Shown: positions 17,701 through 24,571 of the stretch, piece by piece
Layout of the letters: each line of letters opens with the position of its first letter
How positions within the stretch are numbered: position 1 is the stretch's first letter
Assembly: GCA_965217685.1 (NCBI GenBank)
Contig: CBDCIZ010000003.1
Coordinates: forward strand, 4,340,001 to 4,404,000
DNA length: 64,000 bases
Source: Aurantimonas sp965217685
GTDB lineage: Bacteria; Pseudomonadota; Alphaproteobacteria; Rhizobiales; Rhizobiaceae
Direction of reading: 5' to 3'
Position numbers and translations under genes: made by a program
The notes under the pieces: generated by a model
Told to the model about the DNA's origin: nothing
What the model saw: only the letters and a program-made list of their open reading frames with translations
Database searches by the model: none

Positions 17701-18261
17701 GACCGCTTCGGCCCCCGCGGCGAACCCCTCAAGCCCAGAGGCCAACCGGGGGGCGAAGGCTCGGCCCGCCGCCCAGCACCGCTGGCCCGCCCGGAAAAAG
17801 CCACCAGCGAAACCGCCGCAACGCCACCCCCTTCTCCCGAGTCGGGAGAAGGTGCCCCGAAGGGGCGGATGAGGGTCTCCAGCCGCAACCCCTCAGAAGA
17901 GGCGCCCACGACCTACTTCCAGAAACCGTCCCTCGACGACATGGGCCCCGGCACCGACACAGCCCGCCCGGCCCGCGACGCCAGCCTCTTCCGCAAGAAC
18001 AGCCTCGACGAAATGACCGTCGGCCGCACCGAAAAGCCGGTCGGCGGCACCAAACCGCAAAAGCCCGGACCCCCACCCGCGCCCGACACGCGCTCCACCC
18101 CGGATGCCAACCGCCACGCCCCTCATGGTAAGCCCAACGCCCCTCATGGTGAGCCTGTCGAACCACGCCGCGAACGCATCGGCCTCGGCAGCTACGAGGA
18201 GGAGGGCGAGGCCAAACGGCGCAAGCGCAGGCCGGGGAAGACGGGCCGGCCGGGGCGGTAG
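14782..18261 (+). CDS. uvrB: Excinuclease ABC subunit B, with long N- and C-terminal extensions
   Basis: UvrB is the damage-verifying helicase-like subunit of nucleotide excision repair. The core (about residues 225-890) is complete: FRLASDY..GDQPTAI, Walker A GVTGSGKT (259-266), the beta-hairpin YYDYYQPEAYVP, the FIDESH box (about 555-560), the C-terminal helicase part, and a UVR motif near 850-885. At 1159 residues it is far longer than the usual ~670-730. The N-terminus adds about 220 and the C-terminus about 270 low-complexity residues. The tail contains two palindromic repeat elements and a third repeat type, all translated in frame (17483-17530, 17827-17875, 18118-18164). The extensions are probably disordered. 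Confidence 0.94.
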   Translation: MASRPRPTRARRPDSAADSTRGSPRGPAEDDAPFDPSAPARRGGFEEAPQASFEGVPAGPVSGWADEIAQAATVDAERKADTKKSIGRAVEEKDAGSSEASGGRPAVGPDGAPDKRRGALTAREGRDKTAKARSAGSVSQSKTSRGTSMGGTSDPKQRAAAGLNPVAGMDVSLEDAGSLPESGVTATVDALTRLISEGDPLLKNGEIWLPHRPERPDKSEGGIAFRLASDYVPMGDQPTAIADLVAGISDHDQTQVLLGVTGSGKTFTAANVIERTQRPALVLAPNKTLAAQLYGEFKNFFPDNAVEYFVSYYDYYQPEAYVPRSDTFIEKESSINEQIDRMRHAATRALLERDDVIIVASVSCIYGIGSVETYTAMTFQMAIGDRLDQRQLLADLVAQQYKRRDMDFQRGSFRVRGDTIEIFPAHLEDRAWRISLFGDEIESIQEFDPLTGQKTDDLKSVKIYANSHYVTPRPTLNQAVKSIKEELRHRIVELEKAGRLLEAQRLEQRTRFDIEMIEATGSCPGIENYSRYLTGRQPGHPPPTLFEYLPDNALVFIDESHVTVPQIGAMYRGDFRRKATLAEYGFRLPSCMDNRPLRFEEWNAMRPQTVAVSATPSTWELEQSGGVFAEQVIRPTGLIDPPVEIRPARTQVDDLLGEIRDTVAKGFRVLATVLTKRMAEDLTEYLHEQGIRVRYMHSDIDTLERIEIIRDLRLGSFDCLVGINLLREGLDIPECALVAILDADKEGFLRSETSLIQTIGRAARNIDGKVILYADRETGSMQRAIAETDRRREKQQAYNTEHGITPASVKAHIADILDSYYEKDHVTVGVGPDTAPGALVGNNLKSHLEHLQKQMRDAAADLDFEKAARLRDEIKRLQAKELEFGFEAGDQSGKGAGAATAPSPESGEGGPKGRMRGSRRNPADADSPLGAPWDDAANPLAAAAAMEEDSISPVTGRSKYGRKTKRDRSPIGGDRFGPRGEPLKPRGQPGGEGSARRPAPLARPEKATSETAATPPPSPESGEGAPKGRMRVSSRNPSEEAPTTYFQKPSLDDMGPGTDTARPARDASLFRKNSLDEMTVGRTEKPVGGTKPQKPGPPPAPDTRSTPDANRHAPHGKPNAPHGEPVEPRRERIGLGSYEEEGEAKRRKRRPGKTGRPGR
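17483..17530 (+). repeat. Palindromic repeat element, copy 1, inside uvrB
   Basis: A 48-base element with two stems: CCTTCTCCCGA-G-TCGGGAGAAGG and GGCCC-GAA-GGGCC, ending CGGATGAGGG. It is normally an intergenic rhizobial-type repeat. Here it is read in frame as SPESGEGGPKGRMRG. Confidence 0.85.
17827..17875 (+). repeat. Palindromic repeat element, copy 2, inside uvrB
   Basis: Same element as 17483-17530 with GGTGCCCCGAAGGGGC in the second stem. It is again in frame, giving SPESGEGAPKGRMRV. A third copy is intergenic at 22934-22977. Confidence 0.85.
18118..18164 (+). repeat. Second repeat type inside the uvrB tail
   Basis: CGCCCCTCATGGT occurs twice, 21 bases apart (18118 and 18139), followed by GAGCCTGTCGAACCACG. 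The latter resembles the dispersed GAGC-TTGTCGAA repeats of alphaproteobacterial genomes. It codes for APHGKPNAPHGEPVEPRRE in uvrB. Confidence 0.65.
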
Positions 18262-18500
18262 GGAAGAAACACGCGCTTCAACGACGTCACCCACAACGCC
18301 TCAGAAAAAGGCCACCCACCTCCCCACCGTCGTCATCCTCGGCCGCAGGCCGGGGATCCATGCCGCAACCTCCCCACCGCCGCTTCGCCACCGGAAACGC
18401 CCGCCCGTCCTCCACCGGATCACCCGTCCCTCCACAATCCGGCATGGGTCCCCGCGCTGCGCGCGAGGATGACGAAGCGGAGAGGGAGCCGCCTCGCCTT
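18262..18500. repeat. Long repeat unit A, left of the GIY-YIG gene
   Basis: About 235 bases closely matching unit B (18850-19088). Inside is an inverted repeat: CGTCATCCTCGG and GGGGATCCATGCC on the left, GGCATGGGTCCCC and CGAGGATGACG on the right, enclosing a spacer with CCTCCACCGGAT. The unit starts directly behind the uvrB stop. Confidence 0.85.
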
Positions 18501-18563
18501 CAACGCTGCTCCACCGCACAACCGCCCCTTAACGCCTGCCCCGCCCCACAGAACCGTCCCGTC

Positions 18564-18851
18564 ATGGCCGGACACGTCTACATCATGGCAAGCCAACGCC
18601 ACGGCACCCTCTACATCGGCGTGACGTCCGACCTTTCCCGCCGTGTCCACGAGCACAAAACCGAACTGATGAAAGGCTTCACCAGCCGCTACGGCTGCAA
18701 GCGTCTCGTCTGGTACGAGGAGCATTTCGACATCCGCGATGCCATCGCCCGCGAAAAGGCCCTGAAGAAGTGGCCGCGCGCGAAAAAGATCGAACTGATC
18801 GAAACCATGAACCCCGACTGGCAGGAACTCTACCGCGGCCTCTGGTGGTAG
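18564..18851 (+). CDS. GIY-YIG nuclease family protein
   Basis: 95 residues, a single GIY-YIG domain. VYIM and LYIGVT form the two signature strands, RRVHEH the helix with the conserved Arg/His, and later EEHFDIRDAIAREKALKKW supplies the metal-binding Glu and the typical REKQLKGW-like motif. Such small proteins (COG2827-like) are stand-alone nucleases of unknown role. I chose the start at 18564 because the domain begins there; the frame is open far upstream into repeat A. The gene is bracketed by long repeat units A and B. Confidence 0.88.
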   Translation: MAGHVYIMASQRHGTLYIGVTSDLSRRVHEHKTELMKGFTSRYGCKRLVWYEEHFDIRDAIAREKALKKWPRAKKIELIETMNPDWQELYRGLWW

Positions 18852-19088
18852 GAAGAATGGGCATCGCCGCGCCTTCACCTCCCGACGTCGCCTCAGAAAA
18901 GGGCGCCCCACCTCCCCACTTTCGTCATCCTCGGCCGCGGGCCGGGGACCCATGCCGCGACCTTCCCGCCGCCGCTTCGCCCAAGGACACGCGCCCCATC
19001 CTCCACCGGATTATCCTTCCCCGAACACTCCGGCATGGATCCCCGCGCTGCGCGCGAGGATGACGAAGAGGAGGGGGAGCCGCTCAAT
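18850..19088. repeat. Long repeat unit B, right of the GIY-YIG gene
   Basis: Direct copy of unit A, beginning at the GIY-YIG stop just as unit A begins at the uvrB stop (both TAGG-AAGAA), then GCCTCAGAAAA, the CGTCATCCTCGGCCGC arm, CCTCCACCGGAT and the CGCGAGGATGACGAAG arm. Similarity fades near 19088. Confidence 0.85.
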
Positions 19089-19190
19089 CCTCGAACGCCA
19101 CATCGCATCCACAGCGCAAATAACCCACCAGCCCACCTTCAAAAAGCACCACGCCGCAGTATACTGCCGACAAACGTCCGCAGGTGCCCC

Positions 19191-19391
19191 ATGACCCGCC
19201 TCGAAAAGATCGAAGCCGATATCTCCAGCCTCACCGGCGAAGACCTCGCACGTTTTCGCGCCTGGTTCGACGCCTACGACTCCGACCGTTTCGACGCCGG
19301 GATAGAGAAGAACGCCGCGAACGGCGCGCTCGACGCTCTCGCCGAAGCCGCCCTTGCCGATTTCGCCGAAGAGCGAACGCGGCGTCTGTGA
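19191..19391 (+). CDS. Antitoxin-like protein of a RelE/ParE-type pair
   Basis: 66 residues: MTRLEKIEADISSLTGEDLA, then RFRAWFDAYD and an acidic, alanine-rich C-terminus ending EERTRRL. This is the pattern of small antitoxins that precede RelE/ParE-like toxins in rhizobia. Its stop overlaps a GTG that starts a toxin-like frame (GTGA), but that toxin is cut short. The antitoxin is intact. Confidence 0.75.
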   Translation: MTRLEKIEADISSLTGEDLARFRAWFDAYDSDRFDAGIEKNAANGALDALAEAALADFAEERTRRL

Positions 19392-19486
19392 ACCATCACG
19401 CGGCCCCGTCTTATCGCGGGCATATGATGCACCGGCCGCACTGTCCGCACCCAAGCAGCCCTCAATTTCTGTCTGCTCAAGAATAA
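19388..19486 (+). pseudogene. RelE/ParE-type toxin, truncated after about 9 residues of homology
   Basis: From GTG at 19388 the frame reads VNHHAAPSYR..., the usual beginning of toxins paired with this antitoxin type, then loses all resemblance and stops after 32 residues. The composition turns AT-rich within about 60 bases downstream, so insertion of the neighbouring island is a likely cause. The assignment rests on the short N-terminus and the coupled antitoxin. Confidence 0.55.
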
Positions 19487-19558
19487 TCAATAATTCGCCT
19501 TAATCTGCCCCAAAACGGTCGTCAGCTATTAAATTTTCCGAAGTTTAATTGATTATCG

Positions 19559-21448
19559 CTAAAACACGTTTAGTTCCTTGCAAACGATTTTGAAATTGGC
19601 CATTGAAAATTTATCAAATTTTTCTTTCTTTTGAGAAACAAGTCTTTCTTGAAAATACATAAACAGTATTTTTTTGGTTTTGCTATTTTTATCAGGATTA
19701 AGGTCCACTATTCTTTTTACGTCATCCGCCGAGAGTAGACTCTCGATATCAGTCAGCCCGCCCGCAATCTCGTCTAAAGTTTTAATTTCCGCTTCGAGAA
19801 GTGCAAATTCTTTCTGATACCGTATCTTTTCTCGTTTTCCTGCAACGTCGCCGTCCAGCAGGATACGCACTGGCAAACCCCAACCCCGGTGCAACGCAAT
19901 CAACGACCCCAGGGTGCCTGCGCCAAGCGCAGGAAAAAGCACCAACTTCCTATTCAGCAAAATCTCGCTAATGTAACGAAGTATGTAATAATCAGATTTA
20001 CCTTCCACAATTATTCCACCTTTTGTAAAATCAAATTTTGATGGGACCACTTCAAGTCGGTCTAATATTGGTTGGAAATAGCTGTTTTTACTTGGAAACT
20101 CATGGATAAATTCACGGTATGGTATAGCTTTGATGTCAAGCGACGAATCATCGACAAGCCCAGAATCCAGCACCGATTCATCGTTCTTACTCGCTCCGTT
20201 TTGAATTATAAAAGTCTGATCTAGCCACTTAGGCTCAATCATATAATGACTATGAGTAGAGTAAATAAGGAGATTTGGAGCTCGGGCAATTTCCAAAAAG
20301 CTTTCAATGAGTTTTTGCTGAGCAGCGGAATGGAGGTTCGACGCCGGTTCATCGAACAGAAATATGGTGGCGCCACCTTCTCGTCTAGCTGCGCGGAATT
20401 GCGTAAATAGCAAAAATGCAAAAAACCACCGAAATCCCAAGGACCGGTCTTCGACATTGTACCTATTAGTACCATCTTTGATCCGGAACTGAATATATAT
20501 ATCATGTTTTTCCGATGGTACGCTGACACCTTTCGGTACACTCGTAGGCAACCCCTCATCAGTTTGCCATGGTATAATAACCTCCTTTCCGCTAGCATCC
20601 TCCTGAAAAATATCGTTCCATTTGCGAAATATGGTTCTCGTAACGACTTGCGCCGCTCTGTCAATAACTTGATCAATCTTTTCAATTTCGCCAGATGCAC
20701 GAAATATATTAAAAAAACTACTCCACGGCGCCACGAATTCTTCTTTTCTAACGCGGTCGACAATATGCTCACTAATTTTGTGGCCGCGGCCGTCAAAATC
20801 CAAAATATCTTGAAATAACTGCCGATAAAAAGCGTTCTTTCGATCCCCTCCCCTTCTAGATAAATAAATCTTGTCCGGAAATTCAAATACAAATGTGGGG
20901 AAGTAAGCAATTTTCGGAAAAAGTGTCTCGATGAAATTGAAGATTAAGAGTCTTTCAGATTTATCAGGAGTCCTAAATTTCCTCTGCTTGCTTGATTTTA
21001 TCGAAAATTGCAATGTGCAGCTACGAAATTTCCCGGCGTAATCTCCGTTTTCGTATCGGTGAAATCTGGAATAGCTAAAATTTTCGTGATTCATGTTATT
21101 AAACTGCGTCTCAAAAGAATGATTTGCACGCATATATTTTATGATACGTTCCTTTTCTTCTTTATCGATAATCAAGTCGGCCGTTACTGCGATATCTCCC
21201 GTAAAATCCGACACTGCGTACCGCGGAACTATATTACTGTCGGCCTTATCGGTTGACAAGTCACTACCAACGATTACCTTCGTATCATTGTCGGGCGAAA
21301 AACTGTGAATTGCCTCAAGTATCGTGGTCTTACCGCTTTCATTTAACCCGACTAATGTATATATTCGTGCATCCTGACTTTCTGAAATCTTAATTTTTGT
21401 GTCTTTGATGCCTTTGAAGTTCTGCACTCGGAATCCGGTATATTGCAT
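19559..21448 (-). CDS. OLD-like ATPase with TOPRIM nuclease domain
   Basis: 629 residues. ATPase: FRVQNFKGIKD start, Walker A GLNESGKT (about 35-42), a long insertion with coiled-coil character, Walker B TIFLFDEPASNLH (about 360-372), H-loop YSTHSH. TOPRIM: IIVEGKSDYY (catalytic Glu, about 481), FPALGAG, and LLDGD (about 530). This order is that of OLD-family and GajA-type endonucleases, many of which act in phage defence. The gene is strikingly AT-rich (near 40 percent GC by eye) within a GC-rich genome. I prefer the start at 21448, beginning MQYTGFRVQNFK; a longer frame starts at 21481. Confidence 0.85.
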   Translation of the reverse strand: MQYTGFRVQNFKGIKDTKIKISESQDARIYTLVGLNESGKTTILEAIHSFSPDNDTKVIVGSDLSTDKADSNIVPRYAVSDFTGDIAVTADLIIDKEEKERIIKYMRANHSFETQFNNMNHENFSYSRFHRYENGDYAGKFRSCTLQFSIKSSKQRKFRTPDKSERLLIFNFIETLFPKIAYFPTFVFEFPDKIYLSRRGGDRKNAFYRQLFQDILDFDGRGHKISEHIVDRVRKEEFVAPWSSFFNIFRASGEIEKIDQVIDRAAQVVTRTIFRKWNDIFQEDASGKEVIIPWQTDEGLPTSVPKGVSVPSEKHDIYIQFRIKDGTNRYNVEDRSLGFRWFFAFLLFTQFRAARREGGATIFLFDEPASNLHSAAQQKLIESFLEIARAPNLLIYSTHSHYMIEPKWLDQTFIIQNGASKNDESVLDSGLVDDSSLDIKAIPYREFIHEFPSKNSYFQPILDRLEVVPSKFDFTKGGIIVEGKSDYYILRYISEILLNRKLVLFPALGAGTLGSLIALHRGWGLPVRILLDGDVAGKREKIRYQKEFALLEAEIKTLDEIAGGLTDIESLLSADDVKRIVDLNPDKNSKTKKILFMYFQERLVSQKKEKFDKFSMANFKIVCKELNVF

Positions 21449-21517
21449 GTTCAAGTCCCGTACATTTTGCATTCGCGTCATAATGCGTCGGCACGATCAA
21501 ACGCACAACCACGCGAT

Positions 21518-21715
21518 TTAATTTGTGCGGGTAAATGTGTGATGGCGCCCAATCATAATTGAAGCCATCGGGATTTGGTGGCCTCTGGCATCGCGAGCCC
21601 AGTCCGGTAATCGTGCGTTCTCGGCAGTCAGAAATTCATCAATATTGGAGTCGCTGGGCACTCCAAGGATAACAAGTTGCGGCAAATATGCGGGAATTAT
21701 TTTCTTCATAGACAT
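21518..21715 (-). CDS. Small unknown protein upstream of the OLD-like gene
   Basis: 65 residues (MSMKKIIPAYLPQLVILGVP... ending IMIGRHHTFTRTN). It is on the same strand as the OLD-like gene, with 36-70 bases between them depending on the start used, so the two could be co-transcribed. No domain recognised. It may be a complete small partner or the tail of a truncated gene. A G-run-rich stretch on its sense strand lies directly upstream. Confidence 0.45.
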   Translation of the reverse strand: MSMKKIIPAYLPQLVILGVPSDSNIDEFLTAENARLPDWARDARGHQIPMASIMIGRHHTFTRTN

Positions 21716-21719
21716 TTCA

Positions 21720-21800
21720 GAGCCCTACCCCTCACCGTCCCCACACCCCTCCCCCCGAAAAACTTATCCCTACCCCCGCACCCCTCCCCCATACTCCCAT
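21720..21800 (-). other. G-run tract (possible G-quadruplex)
   Basis: The minus strand carries at least eight runs of three or more G (for example GGGGGAGGGG, GGGGGTAGGG, GGGGGGAGGGG, GTGGGGACGG, GAGGGGTAGGG) within 80 bases, immediately upstream of the small gene at 21715. It separates AT-rich from GC-rich DNA. Confidence 0.6.
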
Positions 21801-22124
21801 CACCGCCGGCCCACGGATGGGCACGAATGATCACCGGGATCGTTCGCGGGCCGGCGGTGCGGCGTCCGCGGCGCGGCCCTTCCGGAGGGTTCGCGACCCG
21901 GACGGCCTCGTTGCGCCGCCGGCCCGTCGCCCACTAGGAGGCGTCTGCGGATCGGTCCGCTTGAGTGTCCGAAGACAGCCCAGGCCTTCGCTGTGAGAGA
22001 GCGAGGGCGGATCGGGCCGAGGATGCGAAGCGTCGGCCGCCATCGGGGCCCGGCCGGTCTCGCCCGAAAGGGCGGCGCCGGGCGGGCATTCGTCCCGATG
22101 CCACGCGAGGTCGCCAAATCCCGC

Positions 22125-22186
22125 GCGGATCGCCGATGGCGTGCCGCTTTTAGAATACCCCCGATGGTTCGCCATCGGCGATCCGC
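22125..22186. repeat. Perfect 17-bp inverted repeat
   Basis: Arms GCGGATCGCCGATGGCG (22125-22141) and its exact reverse complement (22170-22186), separated by 28 bases containing TTTTAGAATACCCCC. There is no T-run after it and no gene across it. It could be a protein binding site, a cruciform, or a leftover mobile-element end. Confidence 0.75.
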
Positions 22187-22371
22187 CGCCCGTCCGTCCG
22201 CTCTCCCTCGGGAGCAGGCAAGGGGCACGACAGGCGGCCAGACCACAGGCCACACCGCCGGCCCGGCGACATTCGGGCGCGGGGAGGCTTTTGCACGCCC
22301 GTGTTCCGGCGAAGCGCGCGTCCGGCACCCCCCACCCACACCCCGCCCAAACCGCCAGAGGAGACGCCGCC

Positions 22372-22899
22372 ATGACCAAAGCCCCGACCCGCCGCGCCAA
22401 AGCCGAAGGCGGCCTTGCCGGAATGCCGGCCCGCCCGGCGCCTGCCGAGCCTGTCGACGAGACGCCGCCGACGCCGCAGGAGATCGCCGAAAGCCACGCC
22501 CTCGCGTCCAGCCATCTCGCACTGGCGCGTCAGGCGCTGCGCGGCCTGCGCGTGCCCGCCCGGCGCAAGGGCCGGGTGCGGCCGCACCGGCCGAAGATGA
22601 CGCAGCCCGCGGGCGTGCATGCCGACCGCTTCGTCGCCACCGCCGCGCTGCTGCTCGTCGACTTCTGCCGCCGCGGCGACTGCCGGCGCAACCGCCGCTG
22701 CCAGTTCGGCCGCCGCGCCGGCGAGGATGCCGGCCAGTCGCCGCCCTGCCTGTTGAAACTCCCGCGCCCCACCCGTCTCGCCCTGCCCCTCGCCCTCTCG
22801 CGCCGCCAGGTGCCCGAGGCCTTTCGCGACCCTCAGATGCAGCGCGCCGAGGACGAAGCCATCCGCTGCGCGCGGATCGCCCTGGAGGACGGCGAATGA
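22372..22899 (+). CDS. Unknown protein with a cysteine cluster
   Basis: 175 residues starting MTKAPTRRAKAEGG. A basic, alanine-rich N-terminus is followed by FCRRGDCRRNRRCQFG and, about 16 residues later, PPCLL, giving four cysteines in a short span that could bind a metal ion. The C-terminus is helical and ends ARIALEDGE. I do not recognise the family. A palindromic repeat follows 35 bases after the stop. Confidence 0.6.
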   Translation: MTKAPTRRAKAEGGLAGMPARPAPAEPVDETPPTPQEIAESHALASSHLALARQALRGLRVPARRKGRVRPHRPKMTQPAGVHADRFVATAALLLVDFCRRGDCRRNRRCQFGRRAGEDAGQSPPCLLKLPRPTRLALPLALSRRQVPEAFRDPQMQRAEDEAIRCARIALEDGE

Positions 22900-22933
22900 A
22901 CCAAAAAGGAGAGACGCAAGGCCGAAACCGCGT

Positions 22934-22977
22934 CCCTTCTCCCGAGTCGGGAGAAGGTCCCGGCAGGGGGATGAGGG
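22934..22977 (+). repeat. Palindromic repeat element, copy 3, intergenic
   Basis: CCCTTCTCCCGAGTCGGGAG continued by AAGGTCCCGGCAGGGGGATG and AGGG. The first stem is identical to the two copies inside uvrB; the second differs. Confidence 0.85.
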
Positions 22978-23090
22978 TCTGGCAGAGCGCGACGTCCGCA
23001 AGAAAGACGCGGCGGCCGAGGACCTGCAGGCGCTCGGCCCAACCGGGCCGGGCGGAAAAGCCTCGTCGGCGGCAGAGGCCGTCGTGCAGG

Positions 23091-23119
23091 AAAAAAGGCG
23101 GCCCGAACGGACCGCCTTT
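23091..23119 (-). terminator. Rho-independent terminator of the DUF7282-like gene
   Basis: On the minus strand AAAGGCGG and CCGCCTTT form an 8-bp stem around a 10-base loop, followed by a run of six T in all. It lies 36 bases behind the stop of the gene at 23155-23682. Confidence 0.8.
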
Positions 23120-23154
23120 CCCCGGTGCCCGCGAACGGGCGCATCATGTCAGGA

Positions 23155-23682
23155 TCAAGCCTGGATCACTTGGCGGCGTCGGACTTCTTCTCCATGTCGC
23201 CATCGACCATTTTCCATGGCGCCCGACTTTTCCATGCCCGGCTCCATCATCGACGAATCCGGGCTCATCGCTGCATCGGCCGCCTTGAGCGTGAACTTCT
23301 TCGTCACGGCCTTGCCGCCCGCCATCACAGGCGTATCGGTCTCGGTCGTGCCCGGACCGAAATTGTACGCGCCGTCGCCATTGGTCTCCTTGTGGAGCAT
23401 GGCGACGTAGGACATGCCACCCTGCAACGGCTCGTCGAGCGTCACGACGACGTCCTTGTTGTCGCCGGTCTTGACCATGGCATGCCCGATGGACTGCGGC
23501 GCCTGGACCTTGCCGTCCACGACGGCGTGAATGACGACATAGCCGTCCTGGCTCGCCTTCACATCCGGGATCGTGACGGCGTTGGCGGAGGCGGTCAGGC
23601 CCTTGGTGGTGATGGAATCGGCCGCGAAGGCGCTGGTGCCGAGCGCGAGAACGGCGGCGGTGGCGATCAGAATGCGTTTCAT
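23155..23682 (-). CDS. DUF7282-like secreted protein, C-terminus frameshifted
   Basis: 175 residues with a Sec signal (MKRILIATAAVLALGTSAFA, cut before ADS) and a beta-rich DUF7282-like domain: SQDGYVVIHAVVDG, AMVKTGDN, and GAYNFGPGTTETDTPVM. The domain is intact to about residue 135. The end reads ENGRWRHGEEVRRRQVIQA, unlike the rest; restoring two bases near GGAAAATGG (about 23200) gives MVDGDMEKKSDAAK and a stop at 23168-23166. The downstream tail is thus probably a frameshift, natural or technical. It acts outside the cytoplasm; function unknown. Confidence 0.75.
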   Translation of the reverse strand: MKRILIATAAVLALGTSAFAADSITTKGLTASANAVTIPDVKASQDGYVVIHAVVDGKVQAPQSIGHAMVKTGDNKDVVVTLDEPLQGGMSYVAMLHKETNGDGAYNFGPGTTETDTPVMAGGKAVTKKFTLKAADAAMSPDSSMMEPGMEKSGAMENGRWRHGEEVRRRQVIQA

Positions 23683-23899
23683 GCGAATTCTCCAGGTTTC
23701 GAAATTGCCGCGAGGCCCGGACGACTTCGTCCCGATGGCCCGCGGCGTGTATGGAGAATCAACGGCAGCTCAACGGTCATGTTCCGAAAATAGCGTTTGT
23801 TTACAAAACCGTAACGTTGGAGGTCATCCCATATAGGGCCGTGATCCTAAGCAGACCTCCAGCGAGACCGGCCGTCGCGCACACCCGGTTTTCGTCGCA

Positions 23900-24043
23900 T
23901 CAATATCCCGGAATTGCCGGCGTCGTCGCCAGGGCGGCCTGATTTTCCCACTTGGCGCTGCGCACACCCTCCGCCGGCTTCATGCATCCGGCGAAGAGAG
24001 CCATCACCGCGAAAAGAGCCGTCAGGCGAAGGATTGGAGTCAT
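23900..24043 (-). CDS. Small lipoprotein, 47 residues
   Basis: MTPILRLTALFAVMALFAGC is followed by MKPAEGVRSAKWENQAALA and ends TPAIPGY. The lipobox LFAGC puts the lipidated cysteine at residue 20, leaving a 27-residue mature peptide. A GAGG binding site stands about eight bases before the ATG. It is the first of three small lipoprotein-type genes in a row on this strand. Function unknown. Confidence 0.65.
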   Translation of the reverse strand: MTPILRLTALFAVMALFAGCMKPAEGVRSAKWENQAALATTPAIPGY

Positions 24044-24093
24044 CGTGGCAGCCTCGATTTCGACTTGCGGGGAACCCGCCGTATGTCGCCGTC

Positions 24094-24552
24094 CTATACA
24101 GGGTCCTGGCCCGGAACGACACCGTTCGACGGCGTCGAGGCGGAAACGCTTGGCGTGACCCCGTTCACCGTGGGCTTGGCGGAGGGCTTGCCGGTCGCAT
24201 CGCCCAGCCCGAACAGGAAGGGCAGACCGTCATTGTCCGGCCGAAGCGTGACCTTGCCGTTGGACAGGCGGGTCGGACGGGACGCGCCGCGCTCGCGAGG
24301 CGACAGTTTCACCCCGACCGGCGGATAGGGATCGTTGAACACCGGCGGGCCCGGCTGACGACTGCCGCATGCGGCCAACGGCAGGAGAATGGCCAACCCC
24401 AGCACGGGGCCTGAAACGCGGCCTAGCGCGAGGCTCGACAACGGGCTCAGAAGCCGACCGCCGCGCTGCGCGACGGCGTGCAAGAAAAATGTTCGCCGAA
24501 GGGCGTTGTCGGCTACGCGTTCAGCCGCCTCGATCTGCAGGCTTTTCGTCAT
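24094..24552 (-). CDS. Putative lipoprotein
   Basis: 152 residues from the first ATG. A hydrophobic segment with LAILLPLAAC at about residues 52-62 is a lipobox, so translation may really start later than 24552. The mature part is Pro/Gly/Ser-rich and ends STPSNGVVPGQDPV. The motif STPS-G-VPGQ recurs at the end of the next lipoprotein (24572-24721). No known domain. Confidence 0.55.
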   Translation of the reverse strand: MTKSLQIEAAERVADNALRRTFFLHAVAQRGGRLLSPLSSLALGRVSGPVLGLAILLPLAACGSRQPGPPVFNDPYPPVGVKLSPRERGASRPTRLSNGKVTLRPDNDGLPFLFGLGDATGKPSAKPTVNGVTPSVSASTPSNGVVPGQDPV

Positions 24553-24571
24553 CTTGAACGTCCCTTAACCA

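Larger units (their letters stand above)
21716..22371. other. Gene-free boundary of the AT-rich island
   Basis: About 655 bases. 21720-21800 is strongly strand-biased (C-rich on plus, G-runs on minus). 21830-22120 is very GC-rich with open frames on both strands that look like noise. 22125-22186 holds a perfect long inverted repeat. No gene is supportable here. Confidence 0.6.

Noticed and set aside
18262..19088. CRISPR array
   Set aside because: Repeats are long, two in number and contain internal inversions; nowhere in the window are there short, regularly spaced repeats or cas genes.
21800..22522. Minus-strand frame in the GC-rich stretch beside the island
   Set aside because: Arg/Pro/Gly-rich translation, no binding site, and it overlaps the better-supported gene at 22372 in antisense.
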